Part shown: positions 32,891 to 45,525 of the stretch, piece after piece | How positions within the stretch are numbered: the first letter of the stretch is position 1 | Layout: each line of letters opens with the position of its first letter | Origin: Polaribacter pacificus | GTDB lineage: Bacteria > Bacteroidota > Bacteroidia > Flavobacteriales > Flavobacteriaceae | Reading direction: 5' to 3' | DNA: 64,000 nucleotides | Assembly (NCBI RefSeq): GCF_038024035.1 | Contig: NZ_CP150664.1 | Coordinates: 992,001 to 1,056,000 of the forward strand | The notes under the pieces: generated by a model | What the model was told of the DNA's origin: nothing | The model's database searches: none | Seen by the model: only the letters and a program-made list of their open reading frames with translations | Position numbers and translations under genes: made by a program

Positions 32891-35800
32891 TTATAGATTT
32901 TCTTCTATTTCTTCTTTCGGTCCAACAATGATGTTGTCGTACTTGCGCATTCCTGTACCAGCAGGGATTCGCTTACCAACAATAACATTCTCTTTCAAGC
33001 CTTCTAATTCATCGATTTTACCGTTAACGGCAGCCTCGTTCAATACTTTGGTTGTTTCCTGGAACGATGCAGCAGAAATAAATGACTTAGTCTGTAGCGA
33101 AGCTCTTGTAATACCTTGCAATACTTGCTCAGCAGTTGCAGGTTGTGCATCTCTAGCAGTTGCTAAGTTCTTATCTGTTCTACGCAAGATAGAGTTCTCA
33201 TCTCTCAATTGACGAGAGCTAATAATCTGACCTGGTTTAAGATTCTCAGAATCTCCAGCATCTTCTACTACTTTCATACCGTAGATAGCGTCATTCTCTT
33301 GAATAAATTCGTTCTTATGAACCAATTGATTTTCTAAGAATAAAGTATCTCCAGAATCAATAATTCTAACTTTACGCATCATTTGACGTACAACTACCTC
33401 AAAGTGCTTATCGTTAATTTTTACCCCTTGTAAACGGTATACCTCTTGAATTTCATTTACCAAGTATTCTTGTACCGCAGACGGCCCTTGAATCTTAAGA
33501 ATATCAATAGGCGTTATCGCTCCGTCAGACAATGGCATTCCAGCTTTGATAAAGTCATTTTCTTGTACCAAAATTTGGTTAGATAACTTGATCAAATATT
33601 TACGAACATCTCCAGTCTTAGACTCTACGATGATCTCTCTGTTACCACGTTTTATTTTTCCAAAGGTTACTACTCCATCAATCTCTGCTACTACAGCTGG
33701 GTTAGATGGGTTACGCGCTTCAAACAATTCTGTTACACGTGGTAGACCTCCTGTAATATCACCTGCTTTACCAGACTTACGAGGAATTTTTACCAAAGTT
33801 TTTCCAGATTCAACAGCTTCTCCGTTTTCGATCATCAAGTGAGCGCCAACTGGTAAACTGTAAGAACGCAATGCGTTTCCATCCTTGTCTTCAATGATTA
33901 ACGAAGGAATCATCTTTTTGTTCTTAGAATCAGTAATTACTTTTTCTTGGAAACCTGTTTGCTCATCAATCTCTACTTGGAAGTTGATTCCTTGCTCTAA
34001 GTCATCAAAACGAACTTTACCAGCAAATTCAGAAACAATCACACCGTTAAATGGATCCCATTGACATACAACATCTCCTTTGTTAATTGTGGTTCTATCC
34101 ATATCAAATACGAAAGATCCATAAGGAATATTATTAGTACTTAGGGTGATTCCTGTTTTCTTGTCTATAATTTTAATCTCTGCAGTTCTAGAAATAACGA
34201 TATCTACTTCTTCTCCGTTAGCTCCTTTACCTTTTACAGTACGCAAATCTTCAATGGCTACTTTACCAGAGAAATTAGCTGTTAATTTATTGGCTTCAGA
34301 AATGTTTCCAGCAACCCCTCCAACGTGGAACGTTCTTAAGGTTAACTGTGTTCCTGGCTCTCCAATAGACTGTGCTGCAATAACTCCTACTGCCTCACCA
34401 ATTTGAACCTTGTTACGAGTTGATAAACTCTGTCCGTAACATTTAGCACAAATTCCACGATCAGACTCACAAGTCAAAGCAGAACGTACTTGAACTCTAT
34501 CAATAGCTGATTTTTCAATCGCTGCTGCAATTTTAGAAGAAATCTCCTGTCCTGCAGAGGCTAATAATTCATCAGTTATTGGGTCATATACATCTTGTAA
34601 AGAAACACGCCCTTCGATTCTTTCTGATAAAGATTCTACAATCTCATCATTTTTCTTCAATGGCATTACTTCTAATCCTCTTAAAGTACCACAATCTTCT
34701 TCGTTGATAATAACGTCTTGAGAGACATCTACCAAACGACGAGTTAAGTACCCTGCATCGGCTGTTTTTAATGCTGTATCGGCCAAACCTTTACGAGCAC
34801 CGTGCGTTGAGATAAAGTATTCTAAAATTGATAATCCTTCCTTAAAGTTCGATAGAATCGGGTTTTCAATAATCTCTCCACCACCTGCTGTCGATTTTTT
34901 AGGTTTTGCCATCAATCCACGCATACCGGTTAACTGACGGATCTGCTCTTTAGATCCACGAGCTCCAGAATCTAACATCATATATACTGAGTTAAATCCT
35001 TGTTGGTCTTCACGCAAACGTTTCATAGACAATTCTGTCAAACGGTTGTTTGTAGATCCCCAAATATCAATTACCTGGTTGTAACGCTCTTTATTGGTTA
35101 ACATCCCCATGTTATAGTTGGCGATGATCACATCTACTTCTTCATTGGCGTCAGCAATCATTTTTGTTTTTTCTTCTGGAATAATGATATCCCCTAAACT
35201 AAATGACAAACCTCCTTGGAATGCAAATTTGTATCCCATGTTTTTGATATTATCCAAGAACTCTCCTGTAGTAGGAATGTCTGTTGACTTTAAGATATTA
35301 CCAATAATACCACGTAAAGATTTTTTAGTCAATACGTCGTTAATATATCCAGCTTTAGCAGGTACTACTTCATTAAATAATACTCTACCTACTGTTGTTT
35401 TAATAATTCTCTGAACCTGTTCTCCGTTTTCATCAACATCAAAAGTTCTTACTTTAATACCCGCATTCAGATCAACCATTTCTTCGTTAAAAGCAATGTT
35501 TACTTCTTCTGGTGAGTAAAAGGTTAAACCTTCTCCTTTAATCGGAACTTCTGGTGTAGAAACTCTTTCTTTGGTCATATAGTACAATCCAAGTACCATA
35601 TCCTGAGAAGGAACGGTTACCGGAGCACCATTGGCAGGATTCAAGATATTGTGAGAAGCCAACATTAATAATTGTGCTTCTAAAATAGCCTCTGGTCCTA
35701 ATGGTAAATGTACTGCCATTTGATCCCCATCAAAATCGGCGTTAAATGCCGTACACACTAATGGGTGTAATTGAATCGCTTTTCCTTCAATTAATTTTGG

Positions 35801-37165
35801 TTGGAAAGCTTGGATACCCAAACGGTGAAGCGTTGGAGCACGGTTTAATAATACAGGATGTCCTTTTAAAACATTCTCTAAAATATCCCATACTACAGGC
35901 TCTTTTCTGTCTATAATTTTCTTTGCAGATTTTACAGTTTTTACAATTCCTCTTTCGATTAATTTACGAATCACAAAAGGCTTGTACAATTCGGCTGCCA
36001 TCTCTTTAGGGATACCACACTCGAACAACTTTAATTCTGGTCCAACAACAATTACAGAACGTGCAGAATAATCAACACGTTTACCAAGTAAGTTTTGACG
36101 GAAACGTCCTTGCTTACCTTTTAATGAATCAGAAAGTGATTTTAATGGTCTGTTTGATTCTGTTTTTACTGCTGATGATTTACGTGTGTTATCAAACAAT
36201 GAATCTACTGATTCTTGTAACATACGTTTTTCATTACGCAAAATAACTTCTGGAGCTTTGATCTCTACCAATCGCTTTAAACGATTGTTTCTGATAATTA
36301 CTCTACGGTATAAGTCATTTAAATCAGAAGTTGCAAAACGACCTCCATCTAAAGGAACTAATGGACGTAATTCTGGTGGAATCACCGGAACTACTTTCAT
36401 TATCATCCACTCTGGCTTATTGTCTCTTTCTTTGTTAGAATCTCTAAACGCTTCTACAACATTTAAACGTTTTAAGGCTTCTGTCTTACGTTGTTTAGAG
36501 GTTTCTGTGTTTGCTTTGTGTCTCAATTCATAAGACAAAGCATCTAAATCAATTCTAGCCAACAAATCAATCAAACATTCTGCACCCATCTTAGCGATGA
36601 ATTTGTTTGGATCTGAATCATCTAAATATTGATTTTCTGCAGGGATGGTTTCTAAAATATCTAAGTATTCTTCTTCTGTTAAGAAGTCCATTTTTTGCAA
36701 TGGCTCACCTTCGGCGTTCTTAGCAATCCCTGGTTGTATTACTACGTATCTTTCGTAGTAAATGATCATGTCTAATTTTTTAGAAGGCAATCCTAAAAGG
36801 TACCCCATTTTATTAGGCAAAGATCTAAAGTACCAAATATGAGCAACAGGAACTACCAAATTAATGTGTCCTACTCTGTCTCTACGTACTTTCTTTTCTG
36901 TTACTTCTACTCCACATCGATCACAAACGATCCCCTTGTAACGAATTCTTTTATATTTACCACACGCACATTCAAAGTCTTTTACAGGACCAAAGATACG
37001 CTCACAAAACAACCCATCTCTTTCTGGTTTATGTGTACGGTAGTTGATAGTTTCTGGCTTTAACACCTCTCCTTTAGATGCTTCTAAAATAGATTCTGGA
37101 GATGCTAATCCGATTGAGATTTTATTAAACTTTTTTACAGTGTATTTCTCGTTATTTCTTGCCAT
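32891..37165 (-). CDS. rpoC: RNA polymerase beta' subunit
   Basis: 1424 residues, the usual Bacteroidota length. The N-terminal zinc site is [19 protein letters not shown]. The active-site loop [12 protein letters not shown], with the three Mg2+-binding Asp residues, lies around residue 465-475. A second zinc site is [13 protein letters not shown] near residue 905. The trigger-loop region follows as [16 protein letters not shown]. It is the last subunit gene of the rplK-rplA-rplJ-rplL-rpoB-rpoC block, 100 bp after rpoB. The gap contains a hairpin (ATCGAGC-N6-GCTCGAT, 37231-37250). Confidence 0.99.
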   Translation of the reverse strand: MARNNEKYTVKKFNKISIGLASPESILEASKGEVLKPETINYRTHKPERDGLFCERIFGPVKDFECACGKYKRIRYKGIVCDRCGVEVTEKKVRRDRVGHINLVVPVAHIWYFRSLPNKMGYLLGLPSKKLDMIIYYERYVVIQPGIAKNAEGEPLQKMDFLTEEEYLDILETIPAENQYLDDSDPNKFIAKMGAECLIDLLARIDLDALSYELRHKANTETSKQRKTEALKRLNVVEAFRDSNKERDNKPEWMIMKVVPVIPPELRPLVPLDGGRFATSDLNDLYRRVIIRNNRLKRLVEIKAPEVILRNEKRMLQESVDSLFDNTRKSSAVKTESNRPLKSLSDSLKGKQGRFRQNLLGKRVDYSARSVIVVGPELKLFECGIPKEMAAELYKPFVIRKLIERGIVKTVKSAKKIIDRKEPVVWDILENVLKGHPVLLNRAPTLHRLGIQAFQPKLIEGKAIQLHPLVCTAFNADFDGDQMAVHLPLGPEAILEAQLLMLASHNILNPANGAPVTVPSQDMVLGLYYMTKERVSTPEVPIKGEGLTFYSPEEVNIAFNEEMVDLNAGIKVRTFDVDENGEQVQRIIKTTVGRVLFNEVVPAKAGYINDVLTKKSLRGIIGNILKSTDIPTTGEFLDNIKNMGYKFAFQGGLSFSLGDIIIPEEKTKMIADANEEVDVIIANYNMGMLTNKERYNQVIDIWGSTNNRLTELSMKRLREDQQGFNSVYMMLDSGARGSKEQIRQLTGMRGLMAKPKKSTAGGGEIIENPILSNFKEGLSILEYFISTHGARKGLADTALKTADAGYLTRRLVDVSQDVIINEEDCGTLRGLEVMPLKKNDEIVESLSERIEGRVSLQDVYDPITDELLASAGQEISSKIAAAIEKSAIDRVQVRSALTCESDRGICAKCYGQSLSTRNKVQIGEAVGVIAAQSIGEPGTQLTLRTFHVGGVAGNISEANKLTANFSGKVAIEDLRTVKGKGANGEEVDIVISRTAEIKIIDKKTGITLSTNNIPYGSFVFDMDRTTINKGDVVCQWDPFNGVIVSEFAGKVRFDDLEQGINFQVEIDEQTGFQEKVITDSKNKKMIPSLIIEDKDGNALRSYSLPVGAHLMIENGEAVESGKTLVKIPRKSGKAGDITGGLPRVTELFEARNPSNPAVVAEIDGVVTFGKIKRGNREIIVESKTGDVRKYLIKLSNQILVQENDFIKAGMPLSDGAITPIDILKIQGPSAVQEYLVNEIQEVYRLQGVKINDKHFEVVVRQMMRKVRIIDSGDTLFLENQLVHKNEFIQENDAIYGMKVVEDAGDSENLKPGQIISSRQLRDENSILRRTDKNLATARDAQPATAEQVLQGITRASLQTKSFISAASFQETTKVLNEAAVNGKIDELEGLKENVIVGKRIPAGTGMRKYDNIIVGPKEEIEENL

Positions 37166-37230
37166 GGTAATGGATTCGAATTTAAATTGTAAAAATGACC
37201 TCGACGAGGCTTATAATGATCATGAAGGCC

Positions 37231-37250
37231 ATCGAGCCCGAAAGCTCGAT
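37231..37250. other. Hairpin in the rpoB-rpoC gap
   Basis: A 7-bp stem ATCGAGC/GCTCGAT with loop CCGAAA. It has no T-run, so it is more likely an RNA-processing or stability element than a terminator. Confidence 0.45.
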
Positions 37251-37265
37251 GACAACTCACTGTTT

Positions 37266-40200
37266 TTATTCTTCTAATTGAATGTTTAAGCCCAAACCTT
37301 TTAGTTCGTGCATCAAAACATTAAATGATTCAGGCAATCCTGGTTCTGGCATTTCGTCACCTTTAACAATAGCCTCGTACGTTTTAGCTCTTCCTAATAC
37401 GTCATCCGATTTTACTGTTAAGATTTCTCTTAAGATACTAGATGCACCATAAGCCTCTAATGCCCAAACTTCCATCTCTCCAAAACGCTGACCTCCAAAT
37501 TGAGCTTTACCTCCTAATGGTTGTTGCGTAATCAATGAGTAAGGTCCGATAGAACGCGCGTGCATTTTATCTTCAATCATATGGCCTAGTTTGATCATAT
37601 AAATAACCCCTACTGTTGCAGGTTGGTCAAAACGCTTACCGGTACCACCATCATATAAGTAGGTGTGTCCAAATCTTGGTACACCAGCCTTGTCTGTATA
37701 TTCATTGATTTGATCTAAAGATGCTCCATCAAAAATTGGTGTTGCATATTTAGTGTCTAATTTTTGACCAGCCCATCCAAGAACTGTTTCATAAATCTGA
37801 CCAATGTTCATACGAGAAGGTACCCCTAATGGGTTCAATACGATATCTACAGGTGTTCCATCTTCTAAGAATGGCATGTCTTCTGCTCTAACGATACGTG
37901 CAACAATACCTTTGTTACCGTGACGTCCAGCCATTTTATCCCCTACTTTTAACTTACGTTTTTTAGCAACATAAATTTTGGCAAGTTTTAAAATTCCTGC
38001 TGGTAATTCATCTCCTACAGAAATGGTAAACTTCTCACGACGCAAGTTTCCTTGCAAGTCATTTACTTTAATCTTGTAGTTGTGAACCAATTCTCCAACG
38101 AGATCATTCAATTCTTTATCAGTGGTCCAAGAACCTTGAGTTAAGTGAGCATAGTCTTCTACAGAGTTCAACATTTTTAAGGTGAATTTCTTACCCTTAG
38201 GCAATACTTCTTCTCCTAAATCATTGAAAACTCCTTGAGAAGTTTTTCCACTTACCAAAGCAAATAATTTCTCTACCAATTGATCTTTCAATTCGGCAAA
38301 TTTCGAAACAAAAGAAGCTTCTAAGCCTGCAATAGCATCCTTATCTTTAGCTCTTTTTGATTTGTCTTTTACTGCTCTTCTAAATAATTTTTTATCAATC
38401 ACAACTCCTCTTAACGATGGCGAAGCTTTTAAAGATGCATCTTTTACATCTCCTGCTTTGTCACCAAAGATTGCGCGTAATAATTTTTCTTCAGGTGTAG
38501 GGTCTGATTCTCCTTTTGGTGTAATTTTCCCGATTAAGATATCACCAGGTTTTACTTCTGCACCAATACGGATCATTCCGTTTTCGTCTAAGTCTTTTGT
38601 AGCCTCTTCAGAAACGTTTGGAATATCGTTAGTCAATTCTTCTGTTCCTAATTTGGTGTCTCTAACATCTAATGAATACTCATCAATGTGGATAGAGGTA
38701 AAGATATCTTCACGAACTACTTTTTCAGAAATCACAATCGCATCCTCAAAGTTATACCCTTTCCAAGGCATAAAGGCTACTTTCATGTTTCTACCTAAAG
38801 CCAACTCTCCTTTTTGAGTTGCATATCCTTCACAAAGTACTTGTCCTTCTGTTACTCTATCACCTCTTTTTACAATCGGTTTTAGGTTAATACAAGTCCC
38901 TTGGTTGGTTTTTCTAAATTTAATTAAGTTGTAAGAAACCTCATCAGTATCAAAACTAACCATTCTCTCTTCATCGGTTCTATCGTACTTAATGGTAATT
39001 TTGTTGGCATCTACATACTCAACAACACCTGTTCCTTCTGCGTTGATTAAGATACGAGAGTCTTTTGCAACTCTACGCTCTAATCCTGTTCCAACAATTG
39101 GAGACTCTGGACGCAATAAAGGTACTGCTTGACGCATCATGTTTGATCCCATCAATGCACGGTTGGCATCATCATGCTCTAAGAACGGAATTAAAGAAGC
39201 TGATATAGAAGCTATCTGATTTGGAGCAACGTCCATATAGTCTATCTCAGTTGGAGTTACTACTGGAAAATCACCACCTTCACGTGAAATAACTTTATCT
39301 CCAACAATATTTCTATCTGCATCAACCTCAATATTAGATTGCGCAAATTTCATTCCTTCTTCTTCCTCTGCACTTAAATAAATGTGCTCTTTCTTAGCAT
39401 CTACGTTTCCTTCAACAACTTTTACATATGGAGTTTCTATAAATCCAAGGTTGTTAACTTTTGCAAACACAGATAACGAAGAAATCAAACCAATGTTTGG
39501 TCCCTCTGGTGTTTCAATTGGACACAAACGTCCGTAGTGTGTATAGTGAACATCACGAACCTCAAATCCTGCTCTTTCTCTTGATAAACCACCTGGTCCA
39601 AGTGCCGATAAACGACGCTTATGCGTAATCTCTGCTAATGGATTGGTTTGATCCATAAATTGAGATAACTGGTTGGTTCCGAAGAATGAGTTAATTACAG
39701 AAGATAATGTTTTTGCGTTGATCAAGTCAATAGGGGTAAATACCTCGTTGTCACGAACATTCATTCGCTCACGGATGGTACGTGCCATTCTTGCTAAACC
39801 TACACCAAACTGACCAGCTAATTGCTCACCAACGGTTCTTACACGACGGTTAGACAAGTGATCAATATCATCTACTTCTGCTTTAGAATTGATCAATTCG
39901 ATCAAGTATTTGATAATGGTAATAATATCAAGTTTGGTCAATACCTTTTGATCGATATCAATATCCAAACCTAATTTGGTATTCATTCTAAAACGACCAA
40001 CCTCACCTAAATTGTAACGTTGCTCAGAGAAGAACAATTTGTCAATAATACCACGTGCAGTTTCCTCATCTGGCGGCTCCGCGTTACGCAATTGACGGTA
40101 AATGTGCTCTACAGCCTCTTTTTCTGAGTTTGTAGGGTCTTTTTGTAGCGTATTATGAATAATTGCATAATCTGCCATTTGATTATCTTCTTTGTGTAAC

Positions 40201-41081
40201 AACACTGTTTTTACACCCGATTCAATAATCTCATCGATATAATCTTTTTCTATGATCGTGTCACGATCAAAGATAATTTCATTTCTTTCTATTGAAACAA
40301 CTTCTCCTGTATCTTCATCAACGAAATCTTCATGCCACGTTTTTAAAACTCTAGCAGCCAATTTACGTCCTAGTACTTTTTTCAATCCAGCTTTAGAAAC
40401 TTTAATTTCTTCTGCTAAATCAAAAATTTCCAAGATGTCTTTATCTCTTTCAAAACCAATGGCTCTGAATAAAGTAGTTACAGGTAATTTTTTCTTTCTA
40501 TCAATATAAGCATACATTACTTGATTGATATCTGTTGCAAATTCTATCCAAGATCCTTTAAAAGGAATTACTCTAGCAGAGTATAACTTGGTTCCGTTTG
40601 CGTGGAATGATTGTCCAAAGAACACCCCTGGAGATCTGTGTAACTGAGAAACGACAACGCGTTCTGCTCCATTAATTACAAAAGTACCAGAATTGGTCAT
40701 ATAAGGAATCGTTCCTAAATACACATCTTGTACGATCGTTTCGAAATCTTCGTGTTCTGGATCTGTACAAAATAATTTAAGGCGTGCTTTAAGCGGTACG
40801 CTATATGTCAATCCTCTTTCGATACATTCTTGAATGCTATATCTCGGTGGGTCTACAAAGTAGTCTAAGAATTCAAGCACAAAATTATTACGTGTATCTG
40901 TAATTGGGAAATTATCCATGAAAGTTTTGTACAAACCTTCTTCTCCACGCTCTTCAGCCTTTGTTTGTAATTGGAAAAAATCTTGAAAAGATTTTACCTG
41001 AATATCTAAAAAGTCTGGATAATCAGTTCCCAATTTTGCTGACGCGAAGTTTATTCTTTCAGTAGTGTTTATCGTTGTCAA
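37266..41081 (-). CDS. rpoB: RNA polymerase beta subunit
   Basis: 1271 residues. The rifampicin-binding cluster is intact: [27 protein letters not shown] with [18 protein letters not shown] after it, near residue 480-520. Position 526-type His and 531-type Ser (E. coli numbering) are wild type, so no rifampicin-resistance change is visible there. The C-terminal [24 protein letters not shown] is typical. It forms the polymerase catalytic core with RpoC. A long hairpin lies in the 125-bp gap after rplL. Confidence 0.99.
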   Translation of the reverse strand: MTTINTTERINFASAKLGTDYPDFLDIQVKSFQDFFQLQTKAEERGEEGLYKTFMDNFPITDTRNNFVLEFLDYFVDPPRYSIQECIERGLTYSVPLKARLKLFCTDPEHEDFETIVQDVYLGTIPYMTNSGTFVINGAERVVVSQLHRSPGVFFGQSFHANGTKLYSARVIPFKGSWIEFATDINQVMYAYIDRKKKLPVTTLFRAIGFERDKDILEIFDLAEEIKVSKAGLKKVLGRKLAARVLKTWHEDFVDEDTGEVVSIERNEIIFDRDTIIEKDYIDEIIESGVKTVLLHKEDNQMADYAIIHNTLQKDPTNSEKEAVEHIYRQLRNAEPPDEETARGIIDKLFFSEQRYNLGEVGRFRMNTKLGLDIDIDQKVLTKLDIITIIKYLIELINSKAEVDDIDHLSNRRVRTVGEQLAGQFGVGLARMARTIRERMNVRDNEVFTPIDLINAKTLSSVINSFFGTNQLSQFMDQTNPLAEITHKRRLSALGPGGLSRERAGFEVRDVHYTHYGRLCPIETPEGPNIGLISSLSVFAKVNNLGFIETPYVKVVEGNVDAKKEHIYLSAEEEEGMKFAQSNIEVDADRNIVGDKVISREGGDFPVVTPTEIDYMDVAPNQIASISASLIPFLEHDDANRALMGSNMMRQAVPLLRPESPIVGTGLERRVAKDSRILINAEGTGVVEYVDANKITIKYDRTDEERMVSFDTDEVSYNLIKFRKTNQGTCINLKPIVKRGDRVTEGQVLCEGYATQKGELALGRNMKVAFMPWKGYNFEDAIVISEKVVREDIFTSIHIDEYSLDVRDTKLGTEELTNDIPNVSEEATKDLDENGMIRIGAEVKPGDILIGKITPKGESDPTPEEKLLRAIFGDKAGDVKDASLKASPSLRGVVIDKKLFRRAVKDKSKRAKDKDAIAGLEASFVSKFAELKDQLVEKLFALVSGKTSQGVFNDLGEEVLPKGKKFTLKMLNSVEDYAHLTQGSWTTDKELNDLVGELVHNYKIKVNDLQGNLRREKFTISVGDELPAGILKLAKIYVAKKRKLKVGDKMAGRHGNKGIVARIVRAEDMPFLEDGTPVDIVLNPLGVPSRMNIGQIYETVLGWAGQKLDTKYATPIFDGASLDQINEYTDKAGVPRFGHTYLYDGGTGKRFDQPATVGVIYMIKLGHMIEDKMHARSIGPYSLITQQPLGGKAQFGGQRFGEMEVWALEAYGASSILREILTVKSDDVLGRAKTYEAIVKGDEMPEPGLPESFNVLMHELKGLGLNIQLEE

Positions 41082-41143
41082 AAGAGAAATTTTTTTTTGA
41101 TTAAAATCGATGTTCTAATATAGAACGAATATATACACAAAAT

Positions 41144-41182
41144 GGTTTAGGTCTTAGAACGCGTGTTCTAAAGACCTAAACC
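41144..41182 (-). other. Long hairpin between rplL and rpoB
   Basis: GGTTTAGGTCTTAGAAC-gcgt-GTTCTAAAGACCTAAACC: a 17-bp stem with one bulged base. The same gap in E. coli carries a partial terminator and an RNase III site, so this is a candidate for setting the ribosomal-protein to polymerase ratio. There is no long T-run after it. Confidence 0.6.
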
Positions 41183-41206
41183 TAAGTTTGTTTAAGCTTT
41201 TAAAGC

Positions 41207-41584
41207 TTATTTAAGCTCAACCTCAGCTCCTGCTTCTTCCAAAGATGCTTTAAGACCTTCAGCCTCATCTTTAGATACACCTTCTTTAATTGGTGCAGGC
41301 GCGCTATCAACGATAGCTTTTGCTTCTTTCAATCCTAATCCAGTTAATTCTTTAACTAGTTTTACAACTGCTAATTTAGAACCACCTGCTGCTTTTAAGA
41401 TTACATCAAATTCTGATTTTTCTTCTTCACCAGCATCTGCACCACCACCTGCTGCAGGTCCAGCTACTACTGCTGCTGCTGCTGGTTCGATACCATACTC
41501 GTCTTTTAAAATAGTAGCCAACTCATTAACTTCTTTTACTGTTAAGTTAACTAATTGCTCTGCGAAATCTTTTAAATCTGCCAT
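41207..41584 (-). CDS. rplL: 50S ribosomal protein L7/L12
   Basis: 125 residues. The N-terminal dimerisation helices ([25 protein letters not shown]) are followed by the Ala/Gly-rich hinge ([15 protein letters not shown]) and the conserved C-terminal domain ([13 protein letters not shown] ... [15 protein letters not shown]). It forms the ribosomal stalk that recruits translation factors. It is 49 bp after rplJ, as usual. Confidence 0.98.
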   Translation of the reverse strand: MADLKDFAEQLVNLTVKEVNELATILKDEYGIEPAAAAVVAGPAAGGGADAGEEEKSEFDVILKAAGGSKLAVVKLVKELTGLGLKEAKAIVDSAPAPIKEGVSKDEAEGLKASLEEAGAEVELK

Positions 41585-41633
41585 TTTAATTGTTTTTAAA
41601 AATTTTATTTATTTAGTTTATTAGTGCGCGTAA

Positions 41634-42149
41634 TTATTTTTCTGATAAGGTAGTTAAGATACCTGATAATTTGTTACCACCTGATTGCAATGCTGAAATA
41701 ACATTCTTAGCTGGCGATTGTAACAAGGTAATAATCTCTCCAAGTAATTCTTCTTTAGACTTGATATTTACCAGAGCATCTAATTGATCATCGCCAATGT
41801 AGATAGCCTCTTCGATAAATGCACCTTTTAATACAGGCTTTTTAGACTTTTTTCTGAATTCTTTGATCACTTTTGCTGGTGCATTAGATGCTTCAGCAAT
41901 CATGATAGATGTATTTCCTTTTAAAACATTTGGTAACTCACCAAAATCTTTATCAGAAGCTTCCATTGCTTTTGCAAGCAAGGTATTTTTAACAACTGCT
42001 AGTCTAACATCTGCTTTAAAACAGGCTCTACGTAGGTTTGAAGTCGCAACTGCGTCTAAACCTGAGATGTCTGCTAAATAGATGGTGTTATTCTCTGCTA
42101 ACTTCGCTGTTAAATCTTGAATCACTTGTGATTTTTCTTCTCTAGTCAT
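41634..42149 (-). CDS. rplJ: 50S ribosomal protein L10
   Basis: 171 residues. The N-terminus MTREEKSQVIQDL and the core LRRACFKADVRLAVVKNTLLAKAM are typical of L10, which anchors L7/L12 dimers to the large subunit. The gene lies 23 bp after rplA and 49 bp before rplL. The short upstream gap leaves no room for a large L10 leader of the E. coli kind. Confidence 0.97.
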   Translation of the reverse strand: MTREEKSQVIQDLTAKLAENNTIYLADISGLDAVATSNLRRACFKADVRLAVVKNTLLAKAMEASDKDFGELPNVLKGNTSIMIAEASNAPAKVIKEFRKKSKKPVLKGAFIEEAIYIGDDQLDALVNIKSKEELLGEIITLLQSPAKNVISALQSGGNKLSGILTTLSEK

Positions 42150-42172
42150 AATTTCTAAGTTTTAACTGCGTA

Positions 42173-42862
42173 TTAAACCGATTTAACATCTACTGCAATA
42201 CTAGGACTCATAGTACTAGACATAAATACACTCTTAATGTATATACCTTTTGCGGTAGTTGGTTTTAGTTTAACAATTGTTTGAATTAATTCATTTGCAT
42301 TTTCTGCAATTTTTTCAGCGTCAAAAGATGCTTTTCCAATCGCTGCGTGTACAATACCAGTTTTATCAACTTTAAAGTCAATTTTACCAGCTTTTACATC
42401 TGCAACAGCTTTTGCAACATCCATTGTTACCGTACCTGTTTTTGGGTTAGGCATTAAACCTCTTGGTCCTAAAACACGACCTAAAGGACCTAATTTACCC
42501 ATCACACTTGGCATGGTAATAATCACATCAACGTCTGTCCAACCTCCTTTAATTTTTTGAAGGTACTCATCCAATCCAACATAATCAGCTCCTGCTTCTG
42601 TAGCTTCAGCTTCTTTGTCTGGAGTTACTAATGCAAGTACTTTTACATCTTTTCCTGTTCCGTGAGGTAATGTTACTACACCACGAACCATTTGATTTGC
42701 TTTACGAGGATCTACTCCTAAACGTATCGCTAGATCAATTGATGCATCAAACTTTACATTGGTAATTTCTTTTATTAAAGCAGAAGCTTCGTTTAAGCCA
42801 TACACATGTGTTGCGTCTAACTTAGCATTCGCTTCTTTTTGCTTTTTTGTTAATTTTGCCAT
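42173..42862 (-). CDS. rplA: 50S ribosomal protein L1
   Basis: 229 residues. [28 protein letters not shown], the [30 protein letters not shown] motif region and the C-terminal [17 protein letters not shown] are standard for L1. It binds 23S rRNA at the L1 stalk and in many bacteria represses its own operon. It is 19 bp after rplK. Confidence 0.98.
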   Translation of the reverse strand: MAKLTKKQKEANAKLDATHVYGLNEASALIKEITNVKFDASIDLAIRLGVDPRKANQMVRGVVTLPHGTGKDVKVLALVTPDKEAEATEAGADYVGLDEYLQKIKGGWTDVDVIITMPSVMGKLGPLGRVLGPRGLMPNPKTGTVTMDVAKAVADVKAGKIDFKVDKTGIVHAAIGKASFDAEKIAENANELIQTIVKLKPTTAKGIYIKSVFMSSTMSPSIAVDVKSV

Positions 42863-42881
42863 TTTTGTAAATGTTATAAAG

Positions 42882-43319
42882 TTAAGCTGGAGCGTCTCCT
42901 GTTACTGTTAATCCCATTGAACGTGCAGTTCCTGCAACCATTCGCATTGCTGATTCAACGGTAAAGGCATTTAAGTCTACCATTTTGTCTTCTGCAATTA
43001 CACGAATTTGATCCCAAGAAACTTTTGCAACTTTCTTACGGTTAGGCTCTCCAGAACCTTTTTTAATTTTTGCTGCTTCTAATAATTGTACTGCAGCTGG
43101 TGGAGTTTTCACAACAAAATCAAAAGATTTGTCTTTAAACACAGTAATTGCTACTGGTAAAACTTTTCCTTGTTTGTCTTGAGTTCTAGCATTAAACTGC
43201 TTACAGAACTCCATGATGTTTACTCCGGCAGCACCTAGAGCAGGTCCAACTGGTGGTGAAGGATTTGCAGATCCTCCTCGCACTTGTAATTTTACAACCT
43301 TACTTACCTCTTTTGCCAT
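42882..43319 (-). CDS. rplK: 50S ribosomal protein L11
   Basis: 145 residues. The N-terminal [26 protein letters not shown] is the thiostrepton-contacting domain, and [20 protein letters not shown] the C-terminal rRNA-binding end. The 70-bp gap to nusG contains an inverted repeat GTTTTTTAG/CTAAAAAAAC (43338-43370) that could be part of an L1-responsive leader or a weak terminator. Confidence 0.98.
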   Translation of the reverse strand: MAKEVSKVVKLQVRGGSANPSPPVGPALGAAGVNIMEFCKQFNARTQDKQGKVLPVAITVFKDKSFDFVVKTPPAAVQLLEAAKIKKGSGEPNRKKVAKVSWDQIRVIAEDKMVDLNAFTVESAMRMVAGTARSMGLTVTGDAPA

Positions 43320-43389
43320 TTTTTAAACTTTAGTTTAGTTTTTTAGTTCTTGGAAGCTCACTAAAAAAACAATTCCTATTATGTAACAA

Positions 43390-43941
43390 TTATGAAATTT
43401 TTTCTACTTGCATATAGCTCAATTCTAATGGAGTCTTACGTCCAAAGATTTTCACCATTACTTCTAATTTACGCTTCTCTTCATTTACCTTCTCTACAGT
43501 TCCGTCGAATCCATTAAATGGTCCGTCTACAACTTTTACAGTTTCACCAATAGTGTAAGGAATCGCTACGTTTTCATTCTGAACAGAAAGTTCATCAACT
43601 TTACCTAGCATTCTGTTTACTTCTGATTTACGCAAAGGCACCGGAGATCCTCCTTTAGTTTCTCCTAAGAAGCCAATTACTCCAGTAACCGATTTGATTA
43701 CGTGAGGTACTTCTCCAGCCAAATTAGCTTCAACCATAATATAACCAGGAAAATATACTCTTTCTTTGTTGAGTTTCTTCCCGTTTCTAATTTGTATAAC
43801 TTTTTCTTTAGGTACAAGCACTTGATCAACATAGTCAGACAAGCCTAATCTAGAAATCTCAGTTTCAATATAAGCTTTCACTTTATTTTCTTGACCTCCG
43901 ATTGCTCTAACAACGTACCATTTTTTTACAGAATCAGCCAT
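43390..43941 (-). CDS. nusG: Transcription elongation factor NusG
   Basis: 183 residues. The NGN domain starts KKWYVVRAIGGQENKVKAYIE and contains KERVYFPGYIMVEA. The C-terminal KOW domain is GETVKVVDGPFNGFDGTVEKVNEEKRKLEVMVKIFGRKTP. It links RNA polymerase to the ribosome or Rho. It is 2 bp after secE, forming the conserved secE-nusG pair. Confidence 0.98.
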   Translation of the reverse strand: MADSVKKWYVVRAIGGQENKVKAYIETEISRLGLSDYVDQVLVPKEKVIQIRNGKKLNKERVYFPGYIMVEANLAGEVPHVIKSVTGVIGFLGETKGGSPVPLRKSEVNRMLGKVDELSVQNENVAIPYTIGETVKVVDGPFNGFDGTVEKVNEEKRKLEVMVKIFGRKTPLELSYMQVEKIS

Positions 43942-43943
43942 AA

Positions 43944-44132
43944 TTAATTATTAAACATGGTAAAAAAGTTATCTAAACCTAATTGAAAAACATAATCTAC
44001 AGCAAACACAGCTATTGCGAACAATACAGTGAAAACTGCTACAACTACGGTTGATTTTTGAGCTTCTTCTCTAGACAACCATGTTACATGATTGCTTAGT
44101 TCTTCAAACGATTCTTTGATATATTTTATCAT
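43944..44132 (-). CDS. secE: Preprotein translocase subunit SecE
   Basis: 62 residues from ATG 44132. A longer reading from 44177 would run into tRNA-Trp and is not credible. IKYIKESFEELSNHVTWLSREEAQ is the amphipathic cytosolic helix and STVVVAVFTVLFAIAVFAVDYVF the single membrane helix, the minimal SecE form. It stabilises SecY in the inner membrane. Confidence 0.95.
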   Translation of the reverse strand: MIKYIKESFEELSNHVTWLSREEAQKSTVVVAVFTVLFAIAVFAVDYVFQLGLDNFFTMFNN

Positions 44133-44147
44133 ATTATTAGTTATTTG

Positions 44148-44220
44148 CACGGGCGGAGAGACTCGAACTCCCGACACCTGGTTTTGGAGACCAGTGCTCT
44201 ACCAACTGAGCTACGCCCGT
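44148..44220 (-). tRNA. tRNA-Trp (anticodon CCA)
   Basis: 73-nt cloverleaf. Acceptor ACGGGCG/CGCCCGT, anticodon stem CTGGT/ACCAG with loop CTCCAAA, T-arm GGGAGTTCGAGTCTC. It lies between tuf and secE, the usual place in this phylum. Confidence 0.95.
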
Positions 44221-44225
44221 AAAGA

Positions 44226-44258
44226 CAAGGTGCTTCCTCGAAATAGAGAAGCACCTTG
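44226..44258 (-). other. Hairpin between tuf and tRNA-Trp
   Basis: CAAGGTGCTTC-CTC / GAG-AAGCACCTTG, a strong stem followed on the minus strand only by TCTTT. It looks like a leaky terminator or a tRNA-processing hairpin that lowers readthrough from tuf into secE-nusG. Confidence 0.6.
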
Positions 44259-44280
44259 AAAATTTATACTAAAATTCTAA

Positions 44281-45465
44281 CTATAGAATTTCTGTTACCT
44301 GACCAGCTCCTACTGTTCTACCACCTTCACGGATTGCGAAACGTAAACCTACGTTCATTGCAATTGTAGAGTGTAATTCAACAGTAATAGTTAAGTTGTC
44401 TCCTGGCATTACCATTTCAACACCTGAAGGCAAAGTAATTGTTCCAGTAACGTCTGTTGTTCTAACGTAGAACTGTGGACGATAGTTGTTATGGAATGGA
44501 GTATGACGACCACCCTCTTCTTTCTTAAGGATATAAACCTCAGCTTTGAATTTATCGTGTGGAGTTACAGAACCTGGCTTACAGATTACCATTCCTCTTT
44601 TGATTTGCTCTTTATCAATACCTCTTAATAAGATACCTGCATTATCTCCAGCCTCACCTCTATCTAAGATTTGACGGAACATTTCAATACCAGTAATAGT
44701 AGAAGTTAATTTTCCAGCACCCATACCGATAATCTCTACAGGATCTCCTGTGTTAGCGATTCCAGTTTCGATACGACCTGTTGCAACAGTTCCACGACCA
44801 GTAATAGAGAATACATCCTCAATTGGCATTAAGAAATCTTTGTCTACTTCTCTTTTTGGCTCTTCGATCCAATTGTCACAAGCTTCCATTAATTCTAATA
44901 CAGTATCAACCCATTTTTGTTCTCCGTTCAATGCTCCTAAAGCAGATCCAGAAATTACAGGTCCATTATCACCATCATATTCATAGAAAGACAATAAGTC
45001 TCTTACTTCCATGTCTACTAATTCTAATAATTCTTCATCATCAACCATGTCTACTTTATTCAAGAAAACAACGATTCTAGGAATACCTACCTGACGACCT
45101 AATAAGATATGCTCTCTAGTTTGTGGCATTGGACCATCAGTCGCAGCAACCACCAAGATAGCACCGTCCATTTGAGCAGCACCAGTTACCATGTTCTTTA
45201 CGTAATCCGCGTGACCTGGACAGTCAACGTGAGCGTAGTGACGATTAGCAGTTTGATACTCTACGTGAGATGTATTAATTGTAATACCTCTTTCTTTTTC
45301 TTCTGGAGCATTATCAATTTGATCAAATGATCTTGCTTCTGAAAAACCTGCATCAGCTAATACTTTTGTAATAGCAGCTGTTAAAGTTGTTTTACCGTGA
45401 TCTACGTGTCCAATAGTACCTATGTTTAAGTGTGGTTTTGAACGATCGAAAGTTCCTTTTGCCAT
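44281..45465 (-). CDS. tuf: Elongation factor Tu
   Basis: 394 residues. G1 is GHVDHGKT, G3 is DCPGHADY and G4 is NKVD, with the C-terminal [29 protein letters not shown]. It delivers aminoacyl-tRNA to the ribosome. It follows four tRNA genes and precedes tRNA-Trp, secE and nusG. Confidence 0.99.
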   Translation of the reverse strand: MAKGTFDRSKPHLNIGTIGHVDHGKTTLTAAITKVLADAGFSEARSFDQIDNAPEEKERGITINTSHVEYQTANRHYAHVDCPGHADYVKNMVTGAAQMDGAILVVAATDGPMPQTREHILLGRQVGIPRIVVFLNKVDMVDDEELLELVDMEVRDLLSFYEYDGDNGPVISGSALGALNGEQKWVDTVLELMEACDNWIEEPKREVDKDFLMPIEDVFSITGRGTVATGRIETGIANTGDPVEIIGMGAGKLTSTITGIEMFRQILDRGEAGDNAGILLRGIDKEQIKRGMVICKPGSVTPHDKFKAEVYILKKEEGGRHTPFHNNYRPQFYVRTTDVTGTITLPSGVEMVMPGDNLTITVELHSTIAMNVGLRFAIREGGRTVGAGQVTEIL

Positions 45466-45525
45466 GATTGTTAAATTTTAATTCTTAGTTAAATATATTT
45501 AGTGTTTATTTTATACTTTTTTTAT

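Noticed and set aside
43944..44177. 77-residue SecE with N-terminal extension
   Set aside because: The extension is the antisense-free reading of tRNA-Trp sequence; the ATG at 44132 gives the normal 62-residue protein.
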